Shown here in pieces: positions 48,767 through 57,105 of a DNA stretch of 64,000 nucleotides. Source of the stretch: Nitrospirillum amazonense. GTDB lineage: Bacteria; Pseudomonadota; Alphaproteobacteria; Azospirillales; Azospirillaceae. Within the stretch, counting starts at the first letter, position 1. Each line of letters opens with the position of its first letter. The DNA is taken from positions 1 to 64,000 of the forward strand of contig NZ_VITN01000004.1 in NCBI RefSeq assembly GCF_007828045.1, written 5' to 3'. Both the position numbers and the translations under genes were made by a program. The notes beneath the pieces are model-generated. The model saw only the letters and a list, made by a program, of their open reading frames with translations, did not search any database and had not been told where the DNA came from.

Positions 48767-49645
48767 ATGACAGCCTTGGCGCCCCCCGCTTCCGTCATGC
48801 CCGATGGCCTTGAGGCTGAACGCCTGCTGGCCGACCTGGCCGGGCGACTGCGCGCCGGTGTCCTGGTTCCCTACCTGGGGCCGGCGCTGGCCCGCCTGTC
48901 CCCGGCGGCGGCACCCACGACCCATGAGGCGCTGGCCGATTTCTTCGCCGCCAAGGTGGCGCTGCCCCGCCGCGCCAAGGGCAACGCCTGGGCGGCGGCC
49001 CAGCACATCGAAAGCACCCGCCACCGCTCCACCGTCTCCGCCCTGATGGCGGAGGCGTTCCGGCCGCCGGTGGCGCCCACGGCCCTGCATCACCATCTGG
49101 CGACCCTGGGCGCGCCGCTGATCATCGACACCTGGTACGACGGCGCCATGCGTGCCGCCCTGGCCGCCACCACCGCCAACTGGGGGGAGGTGCAGGGCAT
49201 CACCCGCGCCGGCATCGGCGAGGACCGCTGGTACCGCTTCTATGACGCCCAGGGGACGGAGACGACACGCGACGCCGCGACGGCGTGGCAAACCGTGCTG
49301 TACAAACCGCACGGCGCCATCGACCCGGTACGCAATTTCCTGATCACCGACGCCGATTACGTCGAGGTGCTGACGGAAATCGACATCCAGACGCCCATCC
49401 CCGACATCGTGAAGGAACGGCGGCATGGCCGGGGCTTCCTGTTCGTGGGCTGCCGCTTCCATGACCAGCTGCTGCGCACCTACGCCCGCCAGGTTTCCAA
49501 GCGATCGGGTGATCGGCACTACGTCGTGGTGGAACCGGCGGAGCTGACCCGCAATGAGGTCAAGTTCTTCGCCGCGCAGGGCCTGACGCCCGTTGCCGTG
49601 CCGCTGTCGCGGGCGGTCGAAATCCTGTGCGGGGCTGTCGCGTAA
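48767..49645 (+). CDS. SIR2-like domain protein in the nif cluster
   Basis: 292 residues. The layout matches the SIR2-like family recorded beside nif genes: LVPYLGPALARLSPAA near residue 33, TTHEALADFFAAK, APLIIDTWYDGAM and the GFLFVGCRFHDQLLR segment. The canonical sirtuin NAD loop GAGxS is replaced by YLGPALARL, so NAD hydrolysis or deacetylation is uncertain. It starts 1 base after nifT (GGAGGAG upstream) and shares its promoter. Confidence 0.75.
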   Translation: MTALAPPASVMPDGLEAERLLADLAGRLRAGVLVPYLGPALARLSPAAAPTTHEALADFFAAKVALPRRAKGNAWAAAQHIESTRHRSTVSALMAEAFRPPVAPTALHHHLATLGAPLIIDTWYDGAMRAALAATTANWGEVQGITRAGIGEDRWYRFYDAQGTETTRDAATAWQTVLYKPHGAIDPVRNFLITDADYVEVLTEIDIQTPIPDIVKERRHGRGFLFVGCRFHDQLLRTYARQVSKRSGDRHYVVVEPAELTRNEVKFFAAQGLTPVAVPLSRAVEILCGAVA

Positions 49646-49675
49646 CGGACGCCGGTGTCCGGCTTCGTCGCGGTT

Positions 49676-49691
49676 TGTCGATAACCGCACA
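49676..49691. promoter_or_regulatory. NifA upstream activator site of nifB
   Basis: TGT-cgataaccgc-ACA, perfect TGT-N10-ACA, 57 bases before the promoter. A near-match TGT-N10-ACG also lies at 49636-49651. Confidence 0.85.
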
Positions 49692-49748
49692 GCCAGGGAT
49701 GACGGCATGAAATCCAAGGTTTCCGCCGTTCTCCGCGCCTCAGGGAGG

Positions 49749-49764
49749 TGGCACGGCCTTTGCT
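49749..49764 (+). promoter_or_regulatory. Sigma54 promoter of nifB
   Basis: TGGCACGGCCTTTGCT, consensus -24/-12 with 10 bases between GG and GC, 101 bases before nifB. Confidence 0.92.
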
Positions 49765-49865
49765 GAGTGAGGTGGGTTCAAGCGGGCCCGGCCATAAGGT
49801 GTCAAGCACGCTTTCCTATTGAGATCGCCGCGCCCGGGTGCCGGCCGCAACATTAAGGAACGGAC

Positions 49866-51440
49866 ATGCACGCATCCACAACTCAGGACGGGGTGTCGCA
49901 GGGCGGGACCGGCGGCCATCTGGTCACCATCGACGCCGTGATGCAGCAGGTGGCCGAACACAAAGGGTGTGGCACCCAGGGGGGCAGCGGCAAGGCCAGC
50001 TGCGGTTCCGCCGCCGGCCAGGGCGACCTGCCCACCGAGATTTGGGAGAAGGTGAAGAACCATCCCTGCTATAGCGAGGAGGCGCATCACCATTACGCCC
50101 GCATGCATGTGGCCGTGGCGCCCGCCTGCAACATCCAGTGCAACTACTGCAATCGCAAGTACGACTGCGCCAACGAATCCCGCCCCGGCGTGGTGAGCGA
50201 GCGGCTGGCGCCGGAGCAGGCGGCCAGGAAGGTGCTGGCCGTCGCCTCCACCATCCCGCAGATGACGGTGCTGGGCATTGCCGGGCCGGGCGACCCGCTG
50301 GCCAATCCGGCCAAGACGTTCAAGACCTTCGAGCTGATCTCCCAGACGGCGCCGGACATCAAGCTGTGCCTGTCGACCAACGGCCTGGCGCTGCCCGATC
50401 ATGTCGACACCATCGCCCGATACAACGTCGATCACGTCACCATCACCATCAACATGGTGGATCCGGAAATCGGGGCGAAGATCTATCCCTGGGTCTATTG
50501 GAACCACAAGCGCTACACGGGCGTGGAGGCGGCGCGGCTGCTGACCGAGCGCCAGCTGCGCGGGCTGGAGATGCTGACCGAGCGCGGGATCCTGTGCAAG
50601 GTCAACTCCGTCATGATCCCGGGCGTCAACGACCGGCACCTGGTGGAGGTGAACCGCGCGGTGAAGTCGCGCGGCGCCTTCCTGCACAACATCATGCCCC
50701 TGATCTCGGCGCCCGAGCACGGCACAGTCTTCGGCCTGACGGGCCAGCGCGGTCCCACCGCCCAGGAACTGAAGGCCCTGCAGGATGACTGCGAGGGCGA
50801 GATGAACATGATGCGGCACTGCCGCCAGTGCCGGGCCGACGCCGTCGGCCTGTTGGGCGAGGACCGCAGCGCCGAATTCACCACCGAAAAGATCATGGAG
50901 ATGGAGGTCGATTACGACCTGGAGGGCCGCCAGGCCTATCAGGCGCGGGTGGAGGAGGAACGGGTGGCCAAGGTGGCCGCCAAGCAGGAGGAACTGGCCA
51001 CGCTGGCCGGGGCGCGAAGCGACATCACCCTGCTGGTGGCGGTGGCGACCAAGGGCTCGGGCCTGATCAACGAGCATTTCGGCCACGCCAAGGAATTCCA
51101 GGTGTACGAGCTGTCCACCGCCGGGGCCAAGTTCGTGGGTCACCGGCGCGTAGACCTCTATTGCCAGGGTGGCTTTGGCGATGAGGACGGCCTGCAGACC
51201 GTCATCCGCGCCATCAACGACTGTCACGCCGTCTTCGTCGCCAAGATCGGCGGCTGTCCCAAGGCGGACCTGCTGGGGGCGGGCATCGAGCCCGTGGACC
51301 AATACGCCCATGAGTTCATCGAGAAATCCGCCATCGCCTGGTTCAAGGGCTACCTGGGGAAGGTGGCGGCCGGTGAGCTGGTCCACACCCCGCGCGGCGA
51401 TGCCGCCATCCGCCAGGGCGCCCTGATCGTCGCCGCCTGA
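49866..51440 (+). CDS. nifB: NifB, radical SAM FeMo-co precursor synthase
   Basis: 524 residues. The radical-SAM cysteines are C88, C92 and C95 in [10 protein letters not shown]-terminal NifX/NafY-like domain begins around 390 ([20 protein letters not shown]). It makes NifB-co (8Fe-9S-C) from two 4Fe-4S clusters with S-adenosylmethionine. ATG at 49866 follows AAGGAACGG. First gene of a long plus-strand series ending near 56458. Confidence 0.98.
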   Translation: MHASTTQDGVSQGGTGGHLVTIDAVMQQVAEHKGCGTQGGSGKASCGSAAGQGDLPTEIWEKVKNHPCYSEEAHHHYARMHVAVAPACNIQCNYCNRKYDCANESRPGVVSERLAPEQAARKVLAVASTIPQMTVLGIAGPGDPLANPAKTFKTFELISQTAPDIKLCLSTNGLALPDHVDTIARYNVDHVTITINMVDPEIGAKIYPWVYWNHKRYTGVEAARLLTERQLRGLEMLTERGILCKVNSVMIPGVNDRHLVEVNRAVKSRGAFLHNIMPLISAPEHGTVFGLTGQRGPTAQELKALQDDCEGEMNMMRHCRQCRADAVGLLGEDRSAEFTTEKIMEMEVDYDLEGRQAYQARVEEERVAKVAAKQEELATLAGARSDITLLVAVATKGSGLINEHFGHAKEFQVYELSTAGAKFVGHRRVDLYCQGGFGDEDGLQTVIRAINDCHAVFVAKIGGCPKADLLGAGIEPVDQYAHEFIEKSAIAWFKGYLGKVAAGELVHTPRGDAAIRQGALIVAA

Positions 51441-51509
51441 CGCGAACCGTTCGGACCAGGGACGGCCGCATCCGGCCCCGGTCTCATTTGCCCAAGGAGT
51501 ACAGAAGCC

Positions 51510-51734
51510 ATGACCTACAAGATCGTCGCCTCGCAATGCACCAGCTGCTCCGCCTGCGAGGCGGAGTGCCCGAACGTGGCGATTTCGGAAAAGGGCGGCA
51601 CCTTCGTCATCAATCCGAAGAAGTGCACAGAATGCATTGGCTATTTCGATGTGCCGCAGTGTGTCGCCGTCTGCCCGGTGGACAACACCTGCGTCATCGA
51701 CACCGCCTATCCCCGCTATCAGGTGGCCGGCTGA
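51510..51734 (+). CDS. fdxN: FdxN-type 2[4Fe-4S] ferredoxin
   Basis: 74 residues. Cluster 1 [13 protein letters not shown] and cluster 2 [20 protein letters not shown], with the insertion within the second motif typical of nif-linked ferredoxins such as FdxN. It probably delivers electrons to NifB or nitrogenase. It follows nifB by 69 bases with AAGGAG upstream. Confidence 0.95.
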   Translation: MTYKIVASQCTSCSACEAECPNVAISEKGGTFVINPKKCTECIGYFDVPQCVAVCPVDNTCVIDTAYPRYQVAG

Positions 51735-51745
51735 GGGGGATGGCG

Positions 51746-52081
51746 ATGACCTTCACGATCACCCCGGCGGCCGAACGCTTCATCCGCTTCATGCTGCGGG
51801 CCGATGGCGGGCCGGCGGCCGGGTTCCGCCTGGTGCTGAGCCCTGGCGGCTGTTCCGGCCTGTCGGCCGACATGAGCGTCCGCGCGGCGCCTGAGCCTGG
51901 CGACGCGGTGGTGGAGCGCGACGGCCTGCGTCTGTTCCTGCCCACGGAAAGCCGGCTGCTGCTGGCCGGCGTCACCATCGACTTCGCGGACGGCACCGCG
52001 CAGAGCGGCCTGGTGTTCCGCGACCCCAAGGCCGTCCCTTCCTGCGCCACGGCGCCCACGCCCATCGTGCGGCTGCAATAG
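51746..52081 (+). CDS. Divergent IscA/HesB-like protein
   Basis: About 111 residues of the A-type carrier fold: FTITPAAERFIRFML, LSPGGCSGLSADM, LAGVTIDFADGTAQSGLVFRD. The first Cys is present but the C-terminal C-x-C pair is not; only VPSCATAPT remains. It may bind a cluster differently or act without one. ATG at 51746 has GAGGGGG 6 bases before; ATG 51740 is in frame. It lies between fdxN and the TPR gene. Confidence 0.8.
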   Translation: MTFTITPAAERFIRFMLRADGGPAAGFRLVLSPGGCSGLSADMSVRAAPEPGDAVVERDGLRLFLPTESRLLLAGVTIDFADGTAQSGLVFRDPKAVPSCATAPTPIVRLQ

Positions 52082-52109
52082 GCGGAAGCCAGAGGGGAGG
52101 GAATGGGCC

Positions 52110-52670
52110 ATGCGGGCAGGGCAAACGGCAGCTGCGACATCATCCGGGGAAGGCGGGCTGCCGCCCATCCCCGATGAAGAATGGCTGTCCGCCGCCGTGT
52201 TGGGCGGCGGCCTGCCGCCGGATGTGCATTACCACCTGTCGGCCGCCGCCCAGGCCTATCATCTGGAGGAGGTGGCGGAACGCCACCTGCGGCAGGCGCG
52301 CCTGCTGGCGCCCTGGCACGCCGCCACCCTGATCGCCCTGTACCGCTTCTATTTCTACAAGGGCCGCCTGAAGGACGCGCTGGACATCTGCCGTCTTTGC
52401 CTGGCCAAGGCGGCGCGGGACAACAAGCTGTCGGCCGATTGGCGCCAGGTGGTGGCCACGGACGCGGACTTCGGCCGCTTCGACGCGCCGCTGCCCCGCT
52501 TCTTTCTGTTCACCCTCAAGGGCTACGCCTACCTGCACATGCGCATGGGCGGCCTGGATGAAGGCTTGGCGGCCGTCCTGAAGCTGCTGGAACTGGACCC
52601 CACCGACAAGGTGGGGGCCCAGGTGCTGCTGAATGTCATCCAGCGCATGGGGCAGGATGATCATGACTGA
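52110..52670 (+). CDS. TPR-like nif-cluster protein
   Basis: 186 residues, nearly all helical, with tetratricopeptide-like repeats: LSAAAQAYHLEEVAERHLRQ, HAATLIALYRFYFYKGRLKD and GYAYLHMRMGGLDEGLAAVL. Probably a protein-protein adaptor. Its 3' end overlaps the next gene by 8 bases. I recognise it as the type found after fdxN in Azospirillum-like nif clusters, with no known function. Confidence 0.8.
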   Translation: MRAGQTAAATSSGEGGLPPIPDEEWLSAAVLGGGLPPDVHYHLSAAAQAYHLEEVAERHLRQARLLAPWHAATLIALYRFYFYKGRLKDALDICRLCLAKAARDNKLSADWRQVVATDADFGRFDAPLPRFFLFTLKGYAYLHMRMGGLDEGLAAVLKLLELDPTDKVGAQVLLNVIQRMGQDDHD

Positions 52671-53466
52671 CATCGATGAGGCCGTGGACTGGCGGGGCCA
52701 GGTGATTTCCTGCGGGACGTGCGCCCACGCCGCGCTTCAAGCCGCCGGCCGGTGCCGGCTGAGGCACGCCTGCGTCAACGACCGCTACGCCCGCCGCATC
52801 GACCGGTTCTTCACCTGGAACCCCGAACTGGCCAACGCCCATGTGCGGCATCCGCATTTCGAGGTGCGGGCCATCGCCGCCAAGCACGCCGACATCTTTC
52901 TGCTGCCGCCCATGCTGGAGGACCCGGAGGAGGCGGTGCGCTGGAACGCCGTGCGGCGCCTGCCCCGGCGCTACGCCGTGCGCTTGCGCGACGATCCCCA
53001 TCGTGAGGTGCGCATCCGCGTTGCCGCCCTGCTTGACGAAGCGGACCTGATCCCCATGGTCCGCGACCCCGATTACTACGTGCGTCTGATGGTGGCGCGC
53101 CGCGTCGGTCCCGGCCTGCTGGCCCGCATGATAGAGGACAAGGAGCCGGAGGTGCGCCGCATGGTTGCCGTCCGGGCGCCTGTCGAGTGGCTGATCCGCA
53201 TGGCCGCCGATGCCGACGCCGACGTGCGGTACGAGGTGTCCAAGCGCCTGCCGGGCGATCTGCTGGCCCGCCTGAAACGTGATCCCGACTGGCGGGTGCG
53301 GTTCGAGGTCGCCAGCCGCCTGCCCGTGGCGCAGATCGCCGACCTGGCCGGGGATGAGGACATCCTGGTGCGGGAAATGGTGGCGTCGCGCCTGTCGCCG
53401 TCAACGATCCCCTTGATGCTGGAGCCCCCCATATTGGAGCCCCCCATATTGGAGGTTGTGTCATGA
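52663..53466 (+). CDS. 4Fe-4S leucine-rich-repeat-variant protein
   Basis: 267 residues. The N-terminus carries CGTCAHAALQAAGRCRLRHAC, four cysteines of the LRV Fe-S domain, followed by about seven leucine-rich variant/HEAT-like helical repeats (for example DPDYYVRLMVARRVGPGLL). It is the family known next to nifB in Azotobacter and Azospirillum. The C-terminal LEPPILEPPILE comes from a duplicated 15-bp unit. It overlaps nifZ (ATGA). Confidence 0.9.
   Translation: MTDIDEAVDWRGQVISCGTCAHAALQAAGRCRLRHACVNDRYARRIDRFFTWNPELANAHVRHPHFEVRAIAAKHADIFLLPPMLEDPEEAVRWNAVRRLPRRYAVRLRDDPHREVRIRVAALLDEADLIPMVRDPDYYVRLMVARRVGPGLLARMIEDKEPEVRRMVAVRAPVEWLIRMAADADADVRYEVSKRLPGDLLARLKRDPDWRVRFEVASRLPVAQIADLAGDEDILVREMVASRLSPSTIPLMLEPPILEPPILEVVS
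53421..53450 (+). repeat. 15-bp tandem duplication in the LRV gene
   Basis: GGAGCCCCCCATATT occurs twice in a row (53421-53435, 53436-53450). It is in frame and encodes the repeated PPILE near the protein end. Confidence 0.9.
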
Positions 53467-53810
53467 GCAACATCGTCCGCGACAGCGATGTGGTGGAGAT
53501 CGTCGATCCCCCCACCTTCACCTATGGGGAAAAGGTGCGCTCCCGGCGCACCGTCCGCAACGACGGCACCTACGCCGGCAAGGAGATCGGCGACATCCTC
53601 GCCAAGAAGGGGGAGGAAGGCTACGTCGTCAGCATCGGCACCTTCCTGCAGCAATTCTACATCTACGGCGTCGAATTCCTGGGCAGCGGCAACCGCGTGG
53701 GCATGAAGCGCAAGGAGCTGGAGGCCGTGCTGGCCGTGGCGGAGGAGGACGATATCCTCCTGCCCACCGCCCTGCCGGTGCCGGGCCGGGCCGCCGGGGG
53801 CCGGCCATGA
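53463..53810 (+). CDS. nifZ: NifZ
   Basis: 115 residues. FTYGEKVRSRRTVRNDGTY and EEGYVVSIGTFLQQFYIYGVEF are hallmark NifZ segments. NifZ helps form the second P-cluster of the MoFe protein. It overlaps the LRV gene and the following NifZ-like gene by ATGA at both ends. Confidence 0.95.
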   Translation: MSNIVRDSDVVEIVDPPTFTYGEKVRSRRTVRNDGTYAGKEIGDILAKKGEEGYVVSIGTFLQQFYIYGVEFLGSGNRVGMKRKELEAVLAVAEEDDILLPTALPVPGRAAGGRP

Positions 53811-54046
53811 TCGAACCCCGCCAGCCCTTGTACCAGTGGGGACAGCGCATGCGCGCCGTCATCGACCTGATCAACGACGGCAGCTATCCCGACATGCCGG
53901 CAGACGCCCTGCTGGCAGCGTCCGGAACGGTGGGGGAGATCGTGCAGGTCGGGACCCATGTGGACAGCGGCACGCCGATCTACCTGGTCGAATTCGCCGA
54001 CCATCGGGTGATCGGCTGCCTGGAGGAAGAGATCGCTCCCGCCTGA
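53807..54046 (+). CDS. Short NifZ-domain protein
   Basis: 79 residues. WGQRMRAVIDLINDGSYPD, GEIVQVGTHVDSGTPIYLVEF and RVIGCLEEEI match the SH3-like core of NifZ. It is distinct from the full nifZ upstream and is translationally coupled to it, so the two may act together or one may be a specialised duplicate. Confidence 0.82.
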   Translation: MIEPRQPLYQWGQRMRAVIDLINDGSYPDMPADALLAASGTVGEIVQVGTHVDSGTPIYLVEFADHRVIGCLEEEIAPA

Positions 54047-54100
54047 CCGGCGGGGTCATCGGGTTACGGGGGGCGGGGCCCAGGGGAAGGGGTGATGTGC

Positions 54101-54445
54101 ATGATGGCGGCATCGCAATGTCTCACTGCGGCGGGGCATCCCAACGATGTGGACCGCAAGCGTATCGAGCGCGCGTTGCAGGCGCGCCAGCGCTACCTCT
54201 ACGTCCGGCCCAGCGTCGTGCCGGCCCAGGGCGGCTATCGCATCGAAAGCCCCTGCTGCTCACGCAACGTGGATCGCGAGGGCGGGGTCATCGACGTGGC
54301 GCTGATCCAGTTCAGCCAGGGGTATTGGCGGCTTTATCGCAAGGACCACGCCCAGGGGACCTGGGAACCGCACGGCGCCTTTGGCCGGCTGGGCGATCTG
54401 CTGGACCTGCTGAACGTGGATGCCGACCGGCAGTTCTGGCAATGA
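54101..54445 (+). CDS. Small nif-cluster protein, unassigned
   Basis: About 114 residues. RKRIERALQARQRYLYVRP, ESPCCSRNVDREGG and WRLYRKDHAQGTWEPHGAFG are visible; a CC pair may bind metal. I do not recognise the family with confidence (a DUF3024-like identity is possible). ATG at 54101 has AAGGGG 8 bases upstream. It overlaps the next ORF by ATGA, so the pair is coupled. Confidence 0.75.
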   Translation: MMAASQCLTAAGHPNDVDRKRIERALQARQRYLYVRPSVVPAQGGYRIESPCCSRNVDREGGVIDVALIQFSQGYWRLYRKDHAQGTWEPHGAFGRLGDLLDLLNVDADRQFWQ

Positions 54446-54717
54446 CGGGGGACGACATGGCGTTGAGCGTGGAAGACCTGGGGACGTTGGATGCGGTTCT
54501 GTCCGCCGCATCCGAGGATGCCTTCGCCACCCTGCGCCGCCAACTGCCCCACCTGGCCTGGACGCGCTGCGACGCGTCGGACGTGGCGGAGGATCCCTTC
54601 CGCCGCTACGGCGGTTTCGACGTGCATCTGCTGGACGGCAGCGGGCATTGCGTGCGCCTGACGGCGGAGCCCGCTGATGCCACCGGCGTGCTGTTGGCCC
54701 GGCGGGTGGGACCATGA
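54442..54717 (+). CDS. Small nif-cluster protein, unassigned
   Basis: 91 residues (or 86 from ATG 54457, with GGGGGA upstream). It has DLGTLDAVLSAASEDAFATL, RRYGGFDVHLLDGSGHCVRL and an alanine-rich end. Family not recognised. It is coupled by overlap to the gene before and to the DegT-like gene after, so it belongs to the nifB-led series. Confidence 0.7.
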   Translation: MTGDDMALSVEDLGTLDAVLSAASEDAFATLRRQLPHLAWTRCDASDVAEDPFRRYGGFDVHLLDGSGHCVRLTAEPADATGVLLARRVGP

Positions 54718-55886
54718 CTGCGCTGGCCGAGGTGCCGGCGGCGGCGGACCTGATCCGTCTCAGTGACCCGGACATCACGCCGGCGGAACTGGCGGCGGTG
54801 GAGCGGGTGCTGCGCACCCCCAACCTGGCCGCCGGCGCCGTGACGGAGGCGTTCGAGGAGGCATTCGCCGCCTATCTCGGCCGGCGCCACGCGGTGGCGG
54901 TGGCCAGCGGCACGCTGGGCCTGCTGATGGCGCTGCGCGCCCACGGCATCGGCGCGGGGCAGGAGGTCATCCTTTCCCCCTATGGCTTCCGCGAAACCCA
55001 GCATGCCGTCAGCCTGTCCGGCGCCCGCCCGATCTTCGCCGACATCGACTATTGGGCGGGGACGCTGGCGCCGGAAAAGGTGGCCGTTCGCGTCACGCCC
55101 GACACGCGCGCCATCGTGGCCGCCAACACCAATGGCCACCCGGCCGCATGGGCGGGGTTGCGGGACCTGGCCAACCGGCACGGCCTGGTGCTGATCGAGG
55201 ACAGCACGGAGGCCATCGGCTCCCGCTACCAGGGCGGCCTGGTCGGGACCTTCGGCGACACCGCCGTGTTCGATTTCTCCCAGCCCGGCGCGCTGTGCTG
55301 TGGCGAGGGCGGCATGGTGGTGACCGATGACGTGGACATCGCCATGGCCCTGCGCCGGCAATGCCGCCACCGCCTGGCCGAGCGCACCTCCGTGGTGGTG
55401 GGGGCGACGGCGCCCTACCAGGCCGCCTTGAGCGACCTGGCGTCCGCCCTGGGCCTGGCGCAACTGCGCCGCCTGGATGAGATCCTGGAGAAGCGCCGGG
55501 GCGTGCAGCACCTGTATTTCAAGTACCTCCAGTCGTTCGAAGGCATCAAGGACCCCTATGTCGGGCCCGATGTCACCGAGGTGAACTGGTTCCTTTACCA
55601 GGTACACCTGGGCACGCGCTTCTCCCGCTCCAGTCGCGACGCCATCGTGGATGATTTGCGGCTGGCCGAGGTCGAGGCCGCCGCCTTCGGCCAGCCCCTG
55701 CATCTGCAGCGGCATTACTTCGACCTGGGTTACCGCCGGGGCGACTACTTCGTCACGGAGAAGGTGGCGGACCGCGCCATCGCCCTGCCGTTCCACACGC
55801 ACCTCAGCGAGGACCAGATCGCCCACATCGTCGAGACGATGAAGGACGCGTCGGTCAACGTCGGCGCCGGGGCGGCGATTTACTGA
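54714..55886 (+). CDS. DegT/DnrJ-type aminotransferase-fold protein lacking the PLP lysine
   Basis: 390 residues of the DegT/DnrJ/EryC1/StrS fold: AVASGTLGLLMAL near 64, LIEDSTEAIGSRY near 161 with the pyridine-nitrogen Asp163, and GEGGMVVTDD near 197. Where family members have the PLP lysine (F-S-F-x-x-x-K), this protein reads FDFSQPGALCCGEGG, with Gly192 in the Lys position. It is therefore unlikely to be an ordinary aminotransferase. Such genes recur in nif clusters. It lies between the small ORF and a ferredoxin gene. Confidence 0.88.
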   Translation: MTALAEVPAAADLIRLSDPDITPAELAAVERVLRTPNLAAGAVTEAFEEAFAAYLGRRHAVAVASGTLGLLMALRAHGIGAGQEVILSPYGFRETQHAVSLSGARPIFADIDYWAGTLAPEKVAVRVTPDTRAIVAANTNGHPAAWAGLRDLANRHGLVLIEDSTEAIGSRYQGGLVGTFGDTAVFDFSQPGALCCGEGGMVVTDDVDIAMALRRQCRHRLAERTSVVVGATAPYQAALSDLASALGLAQLRRLDEILEKRRGVQHLYFKYLQSFEGIKDPYVGPDVTEVNWFLYQVHLGTRFSRSSRDAIVDDLRLAEVEAAAFGQPLHLQRHYFDLGYRRGDYFVTEKVADRAIALPFHTHLSEDQIAHIVETMKDASVNVGAGAAIY

Positions 55887-55919
55887 CCACTGATCCAGAC
55901 CTTGAGGGAGCTTTTGGAA

Positions 55920-56228
55920 ATGTCGCTGCTTACCATCCTGCCGTCCGGCAAGACCATAGATGCCGCCGAGGGCATGACCCTGCTGGCCGCCATCCTGGCG
56001 GCGGACGAGACCCTGACCCACAAATGCGACGGCAAGGCCTCGTGCGGGACCTGCCACGTCTTCGTCCAGGAAGGGCGCAAGGGCCTGTCCCGCATCGCGC
56101 CGGAGGAGAATGAGCGGCTGGATGCCATGGTCGGCGTGGGGTCGAAATCGCGCCTGGCCTGCCAGGCCAAGGTGCTAGGGACCGAACCCATCAAGGTTGA
56201 ACTGCTGGGCTTCGGTTCCGGCTTCTGA
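55920..56228 (+). CDS. 2Fe-2S ferredoxin (plant/adrenodoxin type)
   Basis: 102 residues. The cluster motif CDGKASCGTC (C-x5-C-x2-C) with a later Cys in RLACQAKV is that of 2Fe-2S ferredoxins seen in nif clusters. It may donate electrons to Fe-S assembly or protect nitrogenase. ATG at 55920 is used; GAGGGAG lies upstream. Confidence 0.92.
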   Translation: MSLLTILPSGKTIDAAEGMTLLAAILAADETLTHKCDGKASCGTCHVFVQEGRKGLSRIAPEENERLDAMVGVGSKSRLACQAKVLGTEPIKVELLGFGSGF

Positions 56229-56242
56229 CAAGGGGAAAAGGG

Positions 56243-56458
56243 ATGCACGTCGAGACGGTGATGATCCACGTCCGCTTCGCGCCGGACGGCACGGTGACGG
56301 AGATAGGGGAGCGGCCGGCCGCCATTCCGGCCCAGGCCTGGTTCAACCTGCTGAGCCTGAAAGCCACCGGCCCCTACCAGGCCCTCGCCGGCGGGCGGGG
56401 CGTGTTCCGCCTGCCGCGATCGGAGATCGAGAGCCTGAAGGGGGAGGTCGCCGCCTAG
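56243..56458 (+). CDS. Small nif-cluster protein, unassigned
   Basis: 71 residues. VMIHVRFAPDGTVTEIGERP then IPAQAWFNLLSLKATGPYQAL. No family recognised. It follows the ferredoxin by 14 bases with AAGGGG upstream, and is the last gene of the nifB series. The 203 bases to the hemoglobin stop hold no gene that I can support. Confidence 0.7.
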   Translation: MHVETVMIHVRFAPDGTVTEIGERPAAIPAQAWFNLLSLKATGPYQALAGGRGVFRLPRSEIESLKGEVAA

Positions 56459-56661
56459 GCCGCCCCTTTGGCCTCCCCTTTCCGGGCCCCCCATTCCGGA
56501 GACGCCGCGGCCGCCGCCATGCCGGCCGTGGTGCTCGCCTTATATGTTCGCTCAGGCGCCGGCGGGGCATCCGCCCCTTGGCTGTCCTCGATTTCCAGTC
56601 CGCCTTCGGCTCCCCAGAAATCTCCGGCGGACGCCGTCGCATCCTGCAGTGGCTGACGGCA

Positions 56662-57066
56662 TTATTGCCCCGGCTGGTTGCGCATCCAGTCGGCCAAGGG
56701 GGTCAGCGCCTGCAGGATGGCCCCGCGCAAATCCGCGTCGGGCACGGTGGCCATCAGCGCCCCGCTCATGCACAGCAGCCAGGCGTCGCGCTCCGCCACC
56801 CCCACCGTGAAGCCCAGATGCCGCGCCCGCAGGCGCGGATGCCCGCGCTCCGCCGAATAGTCGGCGGGGCCGCCCATCCATTGGGCCAGATAGAGCTTCA
56901 GCACGCGCTTGGTTTCCGTCAGGTCGGGCGCGTGCATCGCGCGCAGGTCGCGCACCTCCGGCAGGGTGTCCATGTGGTGGTAGAACGCCTCCACCAGCCG
57001 GTCGATGGCCGATTGGCCGCCGATGGCCTCAAAGATCGTCCGCTGGGAAACCGTTTCCGTGATCAT
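56662..57066 (-). CDS. Group II truncated hemoglobin
   Basis: 134 residues, 2/2 globin. Visible signs are AIGGQSAIDRLVEAFYHHM, LAQWMGGPADYSAERGHPRLRARHLGF with the proximal His in RARH, and GVAERDAWLLCM, typical of group II (trHbO). It could buffer oxygen or NO for nitrogenase. Start ATG at 57066. It is divergent from sufB with its own -24/-12 element and a NifA site between, so it is probably induced during nitrogen fixation. Confidence 0.9.
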   Translation of the reverse strand: MITETVSQRTIFEAIGGQSAIDRLVEAFYHHMDTLPEVRDLRAMHAPDLTETKRVLKLYLAQWMGGPADYSAERGHPRLRARHLGFTVGVAERDAWLLCMSGALMATVPDADLRGAILQALTPLADWMRNQPGQ

Positions 57067-57105
57067 GGCGCAGCCTCTGTTCCTGGTCCTGTCGAAGGCC
57101 GGTTT

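Noticed and set aside
56459-56661. Coding sequence between the last nifB-series gene and the hemoglobin gene
   Set aside because: A short frame exists but is proline/serine-rich without a ribosome-binding site or domain; treated as intergenic.
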